51,311 nt of DNA from Flavobacterium taihuense (GTDB lineage: Bacteria > Bacteroidota > Bacteroidia > Flavobacteriales > Flavobacteriaceae), in contig NZ_JAHWYN010000004.1 in the NCBI RefSeq assembly GCF_019351435.1, positions 1-51,311 of the forward strand, read 5' to 3'. Below the pieces are notes generated by a model that made no database searches, had not been told where the DNA came from, and worked only from the letters and a program-made list of their open reading frames with translations. Of this stretch, positions 8,153-16,840 are shown in pieces (the stretch's first letter is position 1; the number at the start of each line of letters is the position of its first letter). Position numbers and translations under genes: made by a program.

Positions 8153-8270
8153 AATTTCTTTTTTACTATTATATATTCATTTTCTGCTGCGTACAGCTGC
8201 GGGAAAATATAGATTGTATTTCCTCAATAGGTGAAATAACACAATTATCCTGCTGTTTATCTGTCACTTT

Positions 8271-8426
8271 CTAACGTACACTTGTACTGTTTTCGATTTC
8301 TACGTTACTTTCACTTTGAGTTTCGGTATTACTCAAAAGGATGAAGTATAAAAGTGCTGCGATTATCAGCCCTGCAGCAATCCACGGCCATACCGGTTTT
8401 TTTTTCTCAATTTTAATTTCTGCCAT
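8271..8426 (-). CDS. Small single-span membrane protein (51 residues)
   Basis: The frame from ATG at 8426-8424 to TAG at 8273-8271 encodes 51 residues: MAEIKIEKKKPVWPW, a hydrophobic span of about 18 residues (IAAGLIIAALLYFILL), then a Ser/Glu/Asn-rich tail. The Lys-rich front followed by one membrane helix predicts an N-in, C-out inner-membrane protein. It precedes the PRC-barrel gene on the same strand and may be co-transcribed with it. No function is known to me. Confidence 0.65.
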   Translation of the reverse strand: MAEIKIEKKKPVWPWIAAGLIIAALLYFILLSNTETQSESNVEIENSTSVR

Positions 8427-8583
8427 GACTTTTTTTTTTTGATTATAAAATAGTTTTAATCCAATACTAAAGGTACAAAGGAGACTAGACTAAGATGTAT
8501 GTAATTTCAGCAAAAAGTTATATAATTCACACCAGACTAACCATTAAAATGCGAATGGGGAACACTGTAATAACACCCCCTCT

Positions 8584-8606
8584 GGTGCTCGTTTGCAACG
8601 AGTACC
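8584..8606. other. Hairpin GGTGCTCGTT-TGC-AACGAGTACC
   Basis: A ten-base stem with one mismatch around a TGC loop, in the 534-base gene-free gap 8427-8960. It lies about 60 bases left of repeat copy 3 and is not part of the sequence shared by the other copies. Function unknown. Confidence 0.4.
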
Positions 8607-8664
8607 TACTTACTTGTGCAAAAGAAACAAAGCGTTTCCAATGCGGGTCTAATAAATAAATTAC

Positions 8665-8838
8665 CCGATAGCGCAGAATTATTTCGTCAGTTCGTCCCGA
8701 TACTTATCGGGACTCGGGTGCATTCTTTGCCCACAAAGAGTAATAATTTCAATTTTATAAAAAAGCTGCGGGAATTGTATTCTTGCCGCTTTTTTGTGTG
8801 TAAATTTTATGGGGTAGTGCGGCGGGCATGGATTAAAC
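8665..8838. repeat. Dispersed hairpin repeat, copy 3
   Basis: Shares with copy 4 an almost identical stretch from the TTCGTCCCGATACTTATCGG region (8691-8710) through GTGCATTCTTTGCCCACAAAG (8718-8738) into the AATTTCAATTTTATAAAAAA segment. The hairpin arms here are AAAAGCTGCGGG and CTTGCCGCTTTTTT (8761-8796). The small palindrome CCCGATA-CT-TATCGGG sits at the left. The ORF that can be drawn across it is an artefact of the repeat. Confidence 0.75.
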
Positions 8839-8960
8839 AGCCACACTGTCGGATTTAAACGTCAGAATAAATAGTACTAATTCGTATTCAGAAAAAACAG
8901 CAAACCTCCAAAATTATATGATTCTGAAGGTTTACTATATTTAGGAAGTTTATAATAATT

Positions 8961-9566
8961 TTAATCAATCATTATGCTATTAATTGCTTTATTCATAGCA
9001 TCTTCTTTTAATCCCGGAACCTTCAATCCTTCTGCTCGAAATGCCGTAAGATCTGTCATTCCCAAGAATCCTAGAAAAGCCTTTAAATAAGGAACAACAA
9101 AGTCGTTCACTTGACCAGGACCTTCTGAGTATACACCGCCTGAGGCCATTGCAACGTATACCTTTTTTCCAGTAACCAAACCAATAGGCCGCCCATCTTC
9201 ACCATATCCAAAGGTTATTCCAGGTCTTGTAATATAATCAATCCAAGTTTTTAATGCTGAATGGATGGTAAAGTTGTAGAGTGGGGCACCAATAACAATT
9301 ATATCTGCTGCCAGTAATTGTTCCAGTAAATTATTGGAAAATGCAATCGATTCTTTTTCTTCCTCACTGAGATGATCGGCAGGAGTAAAAAGTTTGCGAA
9401 GTAATTCCGGATTAAGATGCGGCATGTTGAGATCCACCAGACTTAATTCTTCGAGTGTGCTATTGGGGTATTTTCTTTGAATTTTTTCGATAATTGCGTT
9501 ACCCAGCCGAATACTATAGGATTCTTTGGGTTGAATGCTAGACATTAAATGAAGAATGTGTTTCAT
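8961..9566 (-). CDS. azoR: FMN-dependent NADH-azoreductase
   Basis: With the start at ATG 9566-9564 the protein is 201 residues, the usual AzoR length; the 20-residue upstream extension lacks family character. The flavodoxin-like fold is evident: KHILHLMSSIQPKESYSIRLG (phosphate-binding loop after the first strand), IIVIGAPLYNFTIHSALKTWIDYITRPGITFGY (the conserved P-x-Y-N-F-x-x-x-x-x-L-K-x-W-x-D block) and VYVAMASGGVYSEGPG. These enzymes reduce azo dyes and quinones using NADH. The gene is divergent from an HxlR regulator across a short spacer with candidate operators, so redox or quinone-responsive control by that regulator is likely. Confidence 0.9.
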   Translation of the reverse strand: MKHILHLMSSIQPKESYSIRLGNAIIEKIQRKYPNSTLEELSLVDLNMPHLNPELLRKLFTPADHLSEEEKESIAFSNNLLEQLLAADIIVIGAPLYNFTIHSALKTWIDYITRPGITFGYGEDGRPIGLVTGKKVYVAMASGGVYSEGPGQVNDFVVPYLKAFLGFLGMTDLTAFRAEGLKVPGLKEDAMNKAINSIMID

Positions 9567-9651
9567 AACTACTATGATTTTAAAGTTTACTTTTTTATAA
9601 CCTACTAATTGCGTAATTGAAAACAATTAGATTTACAGGTTTTATTCAAGG

Positions 9652-9732
9652 CAAAGTTACCCCTGTGGAGTATGCAAAACATAGCAGTTTCCTAAAGGAA
9701 ACCAGTTACTTTTGGGAAAGTTTGTATCTTTA
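9652..9732. promoter_or_regulatory. Divergent azoR/hxlR control region
   Basis: The minus strand carries an exact -7 box TAACTTTG (9659-9652) for azoR. The plus strand has TATCTTTA (9725-9732), a near match, just five bases before the hxlR ATG, which would give an almost leaderless mRNA. Between them lie GTTTCC-TAAA-GGAAAC (9687-9702) and the related half-sites AGTTACTTTTGGGAAAGT (9705-9722). HxlR regulators typically bind such TTTCC/GGAAA dyads, so these are likely autoregulatory operators. Confidence 0.55.
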
Positions 9733-9737
9733 CTTCC

Positions 9738-10112
9738 ATGAAAACAATTGAAGAACAAGAACTTCTAACAAAGGACGAATGCGCTGGATCTCTTAGGAAC
9801 ATTATAGATGCGCTCTATGTTTTAAATGGAAAATGGAAGATCGCTTTAATTCTTAGTCTTATTCAATCTCCGAAACGTTTTAATGAAATAAAAAAAGAGA
9901 TCGATGGAATATCACCAAAAATTTTAGCAAAGGAGCTCAAAGATTTAGAGTTGAATGATTTTATTAAGCGTACTGTATATCCAACGACGCCTGTTAGTAT
10001 TATATATCACGCCACTGATTATAGCCAAACTTTAAAAAGTGTAATACATGAACTCAGTACTTGGGGAGCGTTGCATAGAGAGAAAGTCAAAGAGAGTATG
10101 AGAAAAAAATAG
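9738..10112 (+). CDS. HxlR-family transcriptional regulator
   Basis: This 124-residue protein is of standard HxlR length. The winged helix is visible: ALYVLNGKWKIALILSLIQSPKRFNEIKKEIDGISPKILAKELKDLELNDFIKRTVYPTTPVSIIYHATDYSQTL. A single Cys at residue 15 (KDECAGS) sits at the N-terminal position where many members of this family carry a redox- or electrophile-sensing Cys. Divergence from azoR and the paired dyads in the spacer support local regulation. The inducer is unknown; quinones or electrophiles are plausible because of the partner gene. Confidence 0.9.
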   Translation: MKTIEEQELLTKDECAGSLRNIIDALYVLNGKWKIALILSLIQSPKRFNEIKKEIDGISPKILAKELKDLELNDFIKRTVYPTTPVSIIYHATDYSQTLKSVIHELSTWGALHREKVKESMRKK

Positions 10113-10189
10113 GGCAATTTGAATTATACCATTTACCAATAAAATAGGTCTCTTAAAATTTGCTGTGGCGTTTTGTAAAATGATAACGC

Positions 10190-10350
10190 TGATAGCGGAT
10201 TTACTTCATCAGTTCGTCCCGATACTTATCGGGACTCGGGTGCATTCTTTGCCCACAAAGAGTAGTAATTTCAATTTTATAAAAAAAGCTACAGGAATTC
10301 TATTCTTGTTGCTTTTGTGTGTGTTAACTTTATGGTTTATTGTCGGCCCG
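10190..10350. repeat. Dispersed hairpin repeat, copy 4
   Basis: Nearly identical to copy 3 from CAGTTCGTCCCGATACTTAT (10210-10229) to the CCCACAAAG core (10252-10260) and beyond. The left end GATAGCGGATTTAC matches that of copy 2. The hairpin is AAAAGCTACAGGAA...TTCTTGTTGCTTTT (10284-10316), with one weakened arm. It fills the 315-base gap between hxlR and the convergent membrane-protein gene. The two ORFs that can be drawn here are spurious. Confidence 0.7.
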
Positions 10351-10427
10351 ATTTGGGTTTGCCAAATCTTCCAGATGCAAAACCAACTTCCTGTTAAGCC
10401 TATTGCCCAAATCCGCTGTAGGAGTCG

Positions 10428-10955
10428 TTAGCAGGTGTTTTTTTCTTTATAATATTCAATTATATGACTTATTTCAAAAACGGAATAATTTTGGTCATTT
10501 AAAGATACTTTTATTTTTTTATTGTTTTTAAGAACGATGAGTAATTTATAATAACTTGAAACATCATTTGGGTCTATTTCTTCTATCAAAGTTGAATCAA
10601 TATCAGTCCATTTTATTAGTTTTCCATTACAAATCATGTGTGCTTTAGCTATAATCAATTTTGGATTTTGATTAATTATTTTTAAAAATGGTATTATCAA
10701 GATGATAACGCAAAAAATAATTGTTAGTGACTTATTTGGATATGATTCAATGTTTTTCAATAATAAAATGTCAATGATTATGAAAAAAAGCAAACCTTGA
10801 AAATTTATTTTGATTGAATTTTTTATAGTCACTTCTTCGCCATAAATTTTACTGTCAAATTCATTGTTTTTTTTGGTACTTTCAAATGATGAATTAGTAA
10901 AAATTTTTTTTAAAACTTCAATAAACTTTATCACTTGATTCTTTTTTAAGTTCAT
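10428..10955 (-). CDS. Two-span membrane protein with PH-like C-terminus
   Basis: This 175-residue protein has two hydrophobic spans, about 50-68 (GLLFFIIIDILLLKNI) and 76-94 (LTIIFCVIILIIPFLKII), separated by a short turn. The C-terminal 75 residues (AKAHMICNGKLIKWTDIDSTLIEEID, then YYKLLIVLKNNKKIKVSL) show the strand pattern of bacterial PH-like domains, where I/V-x-W-x-D-I lies between strands. The N-terminus is Lys-rich and probably cytoplasmic. It is strongly AT-rich and alone between repeat copy 4 and the prfA leader element. I do not recognise a specific family. Confidence 0.55.
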   Translation of the reverse strand: MNLKKNQVIKFIEVLKKIFTNSSFESTKKNNEFDSKIYGEEVTIKNSIKINFQGLLFFIIIDILLLKNIESYPNKSLTIIFCVIILIIPFLKIINQNPKLIIAKAHMICNGKLIKWTDIDSTLIEEIDPNDVSSYYKLLIVLKNNKKIKVSLNDQNYSVFEISHIIEYYKEKNTC

Positions 10956-11210
10956 TTTTTTTGATTTTTTGATTGCAGTTGGTTAAGTGACTGCTAATGT
11001 GCGTATATATGAAACAAAAATTATCACCTGTCTTAATTTTGTTGGATTGATGCTACTTTGTTGGCTTTGTTGTTTTATCAAATATATAATTTAATTACCG
11101 ACAACACTTATAAAAAAGTATATGGTTTTGTAGTTGTTTTCAAAAGTAAATCGTTTTGATTCAAGGATGCGACGGGAAACCGTAAAGGCTCCTTTAAAAC
11201 CGAAAAGCTC

Positions 11211-11340
11211 TAGCCTTGATTGCTTCACCAGTTCGCTTAGCTCGTGTGCAGGGGCATCTCCCGATTAACAAAAACAAGGCTTTTTGGCCGTAGTTTTTGT
11301 TAATCGGGACTACAGTGGATAGCAGGAAATAGCTCCTGAA
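11211..11340 (+). repeat. Conserved-end / variable-hairpin element, copy A
   Basis: Begins TAGCCTTGATTG and ends GATAGCAGGAAATAGCTCCT. Between the ends is a perfect 16-base hairpin, CCCGATTAACAAAAAC (11260-11275) with its complement at 11293-11308 and a 17-base loop. The inverted copy at 34353-34502 has matching ends but a different hairpin. It lies in the 472-base gap upstream of prfA, ending about 60 bases before the promoter. The rest of that gap (10956-11210) shows nothing recognisable. Confidence 0.6.
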
Positions 11341-11372
11341 TTATCTTAATCCTATTCTCTGTTTGCGGTAAA

Positions 11373-11403
11373 TTGTAAACTGAATAGTTTTTTTGTACTT
11401 TTG
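11373..11403 (+). promoter_or_regulatory. prfA promoter (TTG-N20-TACTTTTG)
   Basis: TTG at 11373-11375, 20 bases, then TACTTTTG at 11396-11403 matches the Bacteroidota -33/-7 arrangement. Transcription would start around 11410, about 18 bases ahead of the prfA ATG. Confidence 0.65.
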
Positions 11404-11427
11404 CACTCCAATTAAAGGAATAAGAAA

Positions 11428-12504
11428 ATGTTAGATAGACTTCAAATAGTAAAACAACGTTTCGATGAGATTTCGGATTTGATCATTCAACCGGATGTAA
11501 TAGCCGATCAGAAACGTTATGTGCAATTGAATCAAGAGTATAAGAATTTAAAAGCTTTGGCAGAAAAGCGTGATGAATACGTGCTTTTGATGGCAAATAT
11601 CGAGGAAGCAAACGAAATTATTGCTGACGGTAGTGATGCCGATATGACGGAGATGGCCAAAATGCAATTGGAAGAAGCCAAGGAAAGATTGCCGGAATTG
11701 GAGGATGAAATTAAGTTCATGCTGATTCCGAAAGATCCAGAAGATGCAAAGAATGTTATGGTGGAGATTCGCGCCGGTACAGGTGGGGACGAAGCGAGTA
11801 TTTTTGCAGGAGATTTGTTCAGAATGTACACTAAATACTGTGAAGGTCAAGGATGGAGAACATCGGTTGTGGATATGAACGAAGGAACTTCGGGTGGTTT
11901 CAAAGAGGTAATTTTTGAAGTTACCGGAGAGGATGTTTACGGAACTTTGAAGTTTGAAGCAGGAGTTCACCGTGTGCAGCGTGTACCTCAAACAGAAACG
12001 CAAGGACGTGTGCATACATCTGCAGCGACAGTTATGGTGCTTCCGGAAGCAGAGGAATTTGATGTACAGATTGATATGAATGATGTACGTGTGGATTTCT
12101 TTTGTTCGTCAGGACCTGGTGGACAATCGGTAAATACTACGAAATCGGCTGTACGTTTGACGCACATTCCAACTGGATTGGTGGCGCAATGTCAGGACCA
12201 GAAATCACAGCATAAGAATAAAGACAAAGCTTTGGGCGTTTTGCGTTCTCGTTTGTACGAACAGGAATTGGCCAAAAAACAAGCAGAAGATGCAACCAAA
12301 CGTACCTCTCAAGTAAGTTCAGGTGACCGTTCGGCTAAGATTCGTACGTATAATTATGCGCAAGGGCGTGTGACGGATCACCGTGTAGGTTTGACATTAT
12401 ATGATTTGGGAAATATCATGAATGGTGATATCCAGAAAATTGTTGATGAGCTAGCATTAGTAAACAACATGGAAAAACTTAAAGAAGCAAGTGAAGTTTT
12501 CTGA
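11428..12504 (+). CDS. prfA: Peptide chain release factor 1
   Basis: This 358-residue protein is the full RF1 length. The peptidyl-tRNA hydrolysis motif GGQ lies in [16 protein letters not shown] (about residue 230). The codon-recognition region has [20 protein letters not shown], where the P-x-T tripeptide marks RF1 (UAA/UAG reading), as opposed to the S-P-F of RF2. The conserved [15 protein letters not shown] follows. It acts on the ribosome at termination. It has its own promoter and a hairpin terminator, so it is probably a single-gene transcript. Confidence 0.97.
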   Translation: MLDRLQIVKQRFDEISDLIIQPDVIADQKRYVQLNQEYKNLKALAEKRDEYVLLMANIEEANEIIADGSDADMTEMAKMQLEEAKERLPELEDEIKFMLIPKDPEDAKNVMVEIRAGTGGDEASIFAGDLFRMYTKYCEGQGWRTSVVDMNEGTSGGFKEVIFEVTGEDVYGTLKFEAGVHRVQRVPQTETQGRVHTSAATVMVLPEAEEFDVQIDMNDVRVDFFCSSGPGGQSVNTTKSAVRLTHIPTGLVAQCQDQKSQHKNKDKALGVLRSRLYEQELAKKQAEDATKRTSQVSSGDRSAKIRTYNYAQGRVTDHRVGLTLYDLGNIMNGDIQKIVDELALVNNMEKLKEASEVF

Positions 12505-12523
12505 TAAGATTTAATTAAATGAT

Positions 12524-12564
12524 AACACTTACTTGGTTGTAAAAAACTAATTAAGTGTTTTTTT
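12524..12564 (+). terminator. Terminator after prfA
   Basis: AACACTTA (12524-12531) pairs with TAAGTGTT (12552-12559) and is followed by a T run; it lies 20 bases after the prfA stop. Confidence 0.6.
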
Positions 12565-12647
12565 TGTGTTTTTGTTATACGAAATGAATTATAATACTAT
12601 TAAAATAAATATAATACCCAATTTAATATTAATTTAAAATCAATTTA

Positions 12648-14849
12648 ATGAAAAAATCATTACTTTTTTTAATTGTTCTATTTTCTGTTATGACAGCAAA
12701 TGCTCAATCCTATATGGGCTATATACCCGATAATTATGCAGGGGTACAAGGAGTGCTTTTTAACCCAGCGTCTATAGTTGATTCTCGTTTCAAAACCGAT
12801 ATTAATATGTTTTCTACCAGCAGTTCCTTAAACAATGACTTTTATGGTCTAAGTTTATTTGACTTGTCAAAAAGTAGTTATGATGCTAATAAAGATGGGG
12901 TTAGAACACCATTGAAAAATAATGGTGGAATTGTGTATTCTGATGTGATGGGACCTTCTTTCATGTTTAATATTGCTCCAAAACATGCAGTTGCCATTTT
13001 TACAAGGGCTAGAGCGGTTGTAAATGCAACGGATATTAATGGGCTTTTATACGATCAAGTAAAGGATGGTTTGGATGATGCAAATGATTTTAATATTAAT
13101 GTAGGAAATCCAAACATGGTTGGACATACTTGGGGAGAAATTGGTGCTTCTTATGCAGCTGTTTTATGGCAAAGTAAGCAGCATTTTCTAAAAGGAGGTT
13201 TTACGGCTAAATATTTAATTGGAGGAGTAAATGCTTATGCTAAAGGTAGTGATATAACATCTTCTTTTGTACAAACTAATGATCCTGCAACAACTATGTT
13301 AATGACAACTGGTACGCTTACTATTGGAAGCAGTCAGGATATTGTTACTGGTGATGAAGACTATGTTTTTGATTCGAATTCAACTGGTTTTGGAGGTGAT
13401 TTTGGTTTTATTTACGAGTGGAGACCGGATTATGCCAATTATGATTTGAATAATGCAAAACCAACCGACAATAATTTTAAAGACTTGAACAAATACAAAT
13501 TGCGTTTTGGTCTCTCTGTTACTGATATAGGGGCTATCTCATATAAAAATTCAAAAGAAGAGTCTTACAATATCAATGGTGCTGTTTCTCGACAAGATAT
13601 TGATGATGCCGATAATCTTGGAGATTTTCTAGAACAGCATTACGGAACTCCAGTGACTGTCTATAAAAATATAAAAGCCAATTTACCTACAGTAATGCAC
13701 TTAGATGCGGATTGGAATATGTACAAGAAATTCTATTTGAACTTAAATGGAAATGTTAGCTTGGTTGATAAATCGGCTATGGGCAAAACGAGTTCAGCAA
13801 ACACCTATATTTTGACACCTCGATACGAAACGAGATGGTTTACTTTTTCTCTTCCAATAAATTATATGGAATATAGTGGAATGCAAGTGGGTACAGGATT
13901 GCGTTTTGGAGCATTATTCGTGGGTTCAAGCTCGGTAATTACCAACTGGCTTTCAAAAGAATCAAAAGGTGCAGATGTGTATTTTGGGTTTAAAATCCCA
14001 GTATACCAAAAGAAATTTAAAGATACCGATGAGGATGGAGTTTTAGACAAGGAGGATGATTGTCCAAAAATTGCTGGTCCTGCAGAAAATAAAGGTTGCC
14101 CTTGGCCAGATGCTGATGTCGATACTGTAGCTGATAAAGATGATAAATGTCCAACAGTTGCTGGACCAGTAGAAAATAAAGGTTGCCCATGGGGAGATGA
14201 AGATAAAGACACCGTTTTGGATAATGTTGATGGTTGTCCAGCTGTTGCAGGCCCAGTTGAAAATAAAGGATGTCCATGGCCAGATACTGATGGAGACACA
14301 GTATTGGATAAAGATGATAAATGTCCTAACGAAAAAGGATTAGTAGCCAATTTTGGTTGTCCAGAAAATGATGCTGACAAAGATGGTGTAGTTGACAAAG
14401 AAGATGAATGTCCTACTGTTCCTGGTCCAGCTAGTAATAAAGGTTGTCCCGAAGTAACTCAAGAAGTACTGAAAGAACTTAAAGTTCAGGCAAGAGCCGT
14501 ATTCTTTGTAACTGGTGAAGCAATTTTAAAAACTGCTGATAAAGGGGAAACAGATGGAAGATTAGAAGCTATAAAAGATATTATTAAAAACTATCCAAAT
14601 GCCAAATTCTCTATCGAAGGACATACGGATAATGTTGGTAATGCTAAAGCGAATCAAAAACTTTCTGAGGCAAGAGCCAAAGTGGTTATGGATGCCTTAA
14701 TTGCCAAAGGAGTTAATCCGGCAAACTTAACGTATGTGGGATATGGCGCGACAAAACCAGTTGCCAACAATAAAACAGCAAAAGGAAGAGCAGAGAATAG
14801 AAGAACCGAAGTGATACACGTAGGGACGATATACGAAGGAAAATTATAA
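12648..14849 (+). CDS. DUF5723-like / TSP3 / OmpA outer-membrane protein
   Basis: This 733-residue protein starts with a signal peptide ending ANAQ at residue 20. Residues 21-450 form a predicted beta-rich outer-membrane domain starting YMGYIPDNYAGVQGVLFNPASIVDSRFKTDIN, as in Bacteroidota DUF5723 proteins. Residues 455-610 hold five thrombospondin type 3 Ca-binding repeats, with the recurring pattern DxDxDxVxDxxDxCPxxxGPxxNKGCP. Residues 615-733 are an OmpA-like peptidoglycan-binding domain with IEGHTDNVGNAKANQKLSEARAKVVMDALIAKGV. It should link the outer membrane to peptidoglycan. Its own terminator follows. Confidence 0.9.
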   Translation: MKKSLLFLIVLFSVMTANAQSYMGYIPDNYAGVQGVLFNPASIVDSRFKTDINMFSTSSSLNNDFYGLSLFDLSKSSYDANKDGVRTPLKNNGGIVYSDVMGPSFMFNIAPKHAVAIFTRARAVVNATDINGLLYDQVKDGLDDANDFNINVGNPNMVGHTWGEIGASYAAVLWQSKQHFLKGGFTAKYLIGGVNAYAKGSDITSSFVQTNDPATTMLMTTGTLTIGSSQDIVTGDEDYVFDSNSTGFGGDFGFIYEWRPDYANYDLNNAKPTDNNFKDLNKYKLRFGLSVTDIGAISYKNSKEESYNINGAVSRQDIDDADNLGDFLEQHYGTPVTVYKNIKANLPTVMHLDADWNMYKKFYLNLNGNVSLVDKSAMGKTSSANTYILTPRYETRWFTFSLPINYMEYSGMQVGTGLRFGALFVGSSSVITNWLSKESKGADVYFGFKIPVYQKKFKDTDEDGVLDKEDDCPKIAGPAENKGCPWPDADVDTVADKDDKCPTVAGPVENKGCPWGDEDKDTVLDNVDGCPAVAGPVENKGCPWPDTDGDTVLDKDDKCPNEKGLVANFGCPENDADKDGVVDKEDECPTVPGPASNKGCPEVTQEVLKELKVQARAVFFVTGEAILKTADKGETDGRLEAIKDIIKNYPNAKFSIEGHTDNVGNAKANQKLSEARAKVVMDALIAKGVNPANLTYVGYGATKPVANNKTAKGRAENRRTEVIHVGTIYEGKL

Positions 14850-14863
14850 TTTGTTTTAATTCT

Positions 14864-14903
14864 AAAAAAGCCATTCTTAATTGAATGGCTTTTTTTATTT
14901 TTG
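14864..14903 (+). terminator. Terminator after the OmpA gene, with an overlapping -7 box for pyrF
   Basis: AAAAAAGCCATTC and GAATGGCTTTTTT form a 13-base stem around TTAATT. The downstream T run merges into TATTTTTG (14896-14903), an exact TAnnTTTG box for pyrF, so termination and a new start are tightly packed. Confidence 0.75.
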
Positions 14904-14961
14904 CATGCCAAATAAAAGTGAATTATTTCACAATACATTAATAGTGATTAAAAAAATAGAG

Positions 14962-15804
14962 ATGACAACACAAGAATTAATCCAACAAATTAAAATAAAA
15001 AAATCATTTCTATGCGTAGGTTTAGATGTAGATTTAACTAAAATTCCGCAACATTTATTGGCTACCGAAGATCCTATTTTTGAGTTTAATAAAGCCATTA
15101 TTGATGCTACCCATGATTTGGCAATTGCCTATAAACCGAATATTGCTTTCTTTGAAGCCTATGGATTAAAAGGATGGATTTCTTTGCAAAAGACCATAAA
15201 TTATATCAATGAAAAGTATCCGGAAATTTTCACAATTGCTGATGCCAAACGTGGCGATATTGGAAATACGTCTGCGATGTATGCCAAAGCTTTTTTTGAA
15301 GATTTAAATTTTGATAGTATAACTGTAGCTCCTTACATGGGAAAAGATTCGGTTGAGCCTTTTCTTGCTTTCGAAAATAAACATACCATAATGCTGGCTT
15401 TAACTTCCAACGAAGGTGCTTTTGATTTTCAAACCCTGCAAGTAAGTGGAACCCGAGGCGAAGCTAAAGAGTTGTACAAACAGGTGTTGGAAACTTCTAA
15501 AACTTGGAAAAATTCCAAAAACTTGATGTATGTGGTTGGCGCCACCAAAGCGGAATATTTTACCGAAGTTCGTAAAATTGTTCCTGACAGTTTCTTGCTT
15601 GTTCCAGGTGTAGGAGCACAAGGTGGAAGTCTTCAGGAAGTTTGTAAATACGGAATGAATGACACTATTGGATTGCTAATCAATTCTTCTCGTGCTATTA
15701 TTTATGCATCAAATGGAACTGATTTTGCCGACGTAGCCAGAACCGAAGCCATGAAAATGCAGCAAGAGATGCAGGAGATTGTTCGTTTAAAGTTTAAACT
15801 TTAA
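14962..15804 (+). CDS. pyrF: Orotidine 5'-phosphate decarboxylase
   Basis: I choose ATG 14962 ([24 protein letters not shown], 280 residues) because the open frame upstream crosses the terminator and promoter. The enzyme decarboxylates OMP to UMP in pyrimidine synthesis. [14 protein letters not shown] holds the first substrate Asp, and the catalytic D-x-K-R-x-D is present as [21 protein letters not shown] near residue 95. The phosphate-binding end [15 protein letters not shown] and [11 protein letters not shown] are intact. Length and motifs fit the longer class-2 (about 270-280 residue) PyrF group. A close prfA-pyrF neighbourhood separated only by the OmpA gene suggests a conserved chromosomal region. 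Confidence 0.95.
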   Translation: MTTQELIQQIKIKKSFLCVGLDVDLTKIPQHLLATEDPIFEFNKAIIDATHDLAIAYKPNIAFFEAYGLKGWISLQKTINYINEKYPEIFTIADAKRGDIGNTSAMYAKAFFEDLNFDSITVAPYMGKDSVEPFLAFENKHTIMLALTSNEGAFDFQTLQVSGTRGEAKELYKQVLETSKTWKNSKNLMYVVGATKAEYFTEVRKIVPDSFLLVPGVGAQGGSLQEVCKYGMNDTIGLLINSSRAIIYASNGTDFADVARTEAMKMQQEMQEIVRLKFKL

Positions 15805-15896
15805 AGTTTTCGGAGTTTGAGTTCTAAGAATTTAAAGTTGTTTTCTCTTGGTTTTAAATAATTTAAGGTTTTAAACAAAATTAAGCAATTTCTAAA

Positions 15897-16691
15897 ATGA
15901 AGCAATTCACTGACCAAATCGGTGTTACCCATACTTTTGAAACTTCGCCCAAGCGAATTGTTTCTCTTGTGCCGTCCCAAACCGAATTGTTGTTTGATTT
16001 GGGTTTGGAAGACCGGATAGTGGGAATCACCAAGTTTTGCGTGCATCCCTATCATTTGAAGTCTACCAAAAAAATAATTGGAGGAACCAAGAAAGTCAAT
16101 TACGAGAAAATCCGATTACTGGAACCCGATATTATCATTTGCAATAAAGAAGAGAATACTCAGGAAATAGTTCAAGAGTTGCTGAAAATATGTCCAGTTT
16201 GGGTGACAGATATTTACACCATCGAAGATAATTATCAGATGATTACTGATTTTGGTCATATTTTTGATAAAAGAATTGAAGCCAGGAAATGGAACGATAA
16301 ATTGGCTTTTGCTTTGAGCGATTTTAAAAAATTCATTGAAGCCATTCCTGTAAAAAAAGTGGCTTACTTTATTTGGAAAAAACCATATATGGTGGCTGGT
16401 TCGGGCACTTTTATAGATGAATTATTAAAACTGAATCATTTTCAGAATCACTTTGCATCGAAAGAGCGATATCCTGAAATTGTACTCGAAAAAATGGAAG
16501 AGGAAGGTAATTTGGACTTGATTTTACTCTCTTCAGAACCATTTCCATTTCAAGCGGAAGACGGTTATGAAATAGCTAAATCTGCGACTAATGTCCAAGC
16601 CATTTTAGTAGACGGAGAAATGTTTTCCTGGTACGGGAGCAGATTGTTGAAAGCTTTAGATTATTTTAAATATCTGCATAACAGTATTTGA
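15897..16691 (+). CDS. BtuF-like helical-backbone metal receptor protein without signal peptide
   Basis: This 264-residue protein has the two-lobed BtuF/TroA type III binding fold: KRIVSLVPSQTELLFDLGLEDRIVGITKFCVHP, then GGTKKVNYEKIRLLEPDIIICNKEENTQE, a backbone helix around 120-150, and the second lobe VAYFIWKKPYMVAGSGTFIDELLKLNHFQNHF. Homologues are periplasmic binding proteins for cobalamin, haem or siderophore iron. This one begins MKQFTDQIGVTH with no signal peptide and no lipobox, and no ABC permease is adjacent. A cytoplasmic role or a different export route must apply. The start is well placed because the fold begins within 20 residues. Confidence 0.75.
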   Translation: MKQFTDQIGVTHTFETSPKRIVSLVPSQTELLFDLGLEDRIVGITKFCVHPYHLKSTKKIIGGTKKVNYEKIRLLEPDIIICNKEENTQEIVQELLKICPVWVTDIYTIEDNYQMITDFGHIFDKRIEARKWNDKLAFALSDFKKFIEAIPVKKVAYFIWKKPYMVAGSGTFIDELLKLNHFQNHFASKERYPEIVLEKMEEEGNLDLILLSSEPFPFQAEDGYEIAKSATNVQAILVDGEMFSWYGSRLLKALDYFKYLHNSI

Positions 16692-16813
16692 AGAAGCAAG
16701 AGGCAAGATGAAATGTGTGTAGAAAAAGGGAAAAAGTATAAAAAAATATAAAAAGTCCAGCAATCTAAATCGGCTAAAAAGCTAAGAAGTTTTATAGGAG
16801 TCTGAAAAACAAC

Positions 16814-16821
16814 TATATTTG
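16814..16821 (+). promoter_or_regulatory. -7 box TATATTTG ahead of the alpha/beta hydrolase
   Basis: Exact TAnnTTTG match 20 bases before the GTG start at 16841, in a spacer with no other start signal. A short untranslated leader is implied. Confidence 0.55.
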
Positions 16822-16840
16822 TCCAATAAAAAAAAGCTAA

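Noticed and set aside
8616..8858. 80-residue plus-strand ORF
   Set aside because: Lies inside repeat copy 3 and shares its peptide with the ORF in copy 4 only because the DNA repeats; it crosses the hairpin and has no protein-like features.
10165..10531. 88- and 63-residue plus-strand ORFs
   Set aside because: Same repeat artefact in copy 4; the second also runs into the 3' end of the opposite-strand membrane-protein gene.
13862..14398. 178-residue minus-strand ORF opposite the OmpA gene
   Set aside because: Its Ser/Pro/Gly-rich repeats are the reverse reading of the TSP3 calcium-binding repeats.
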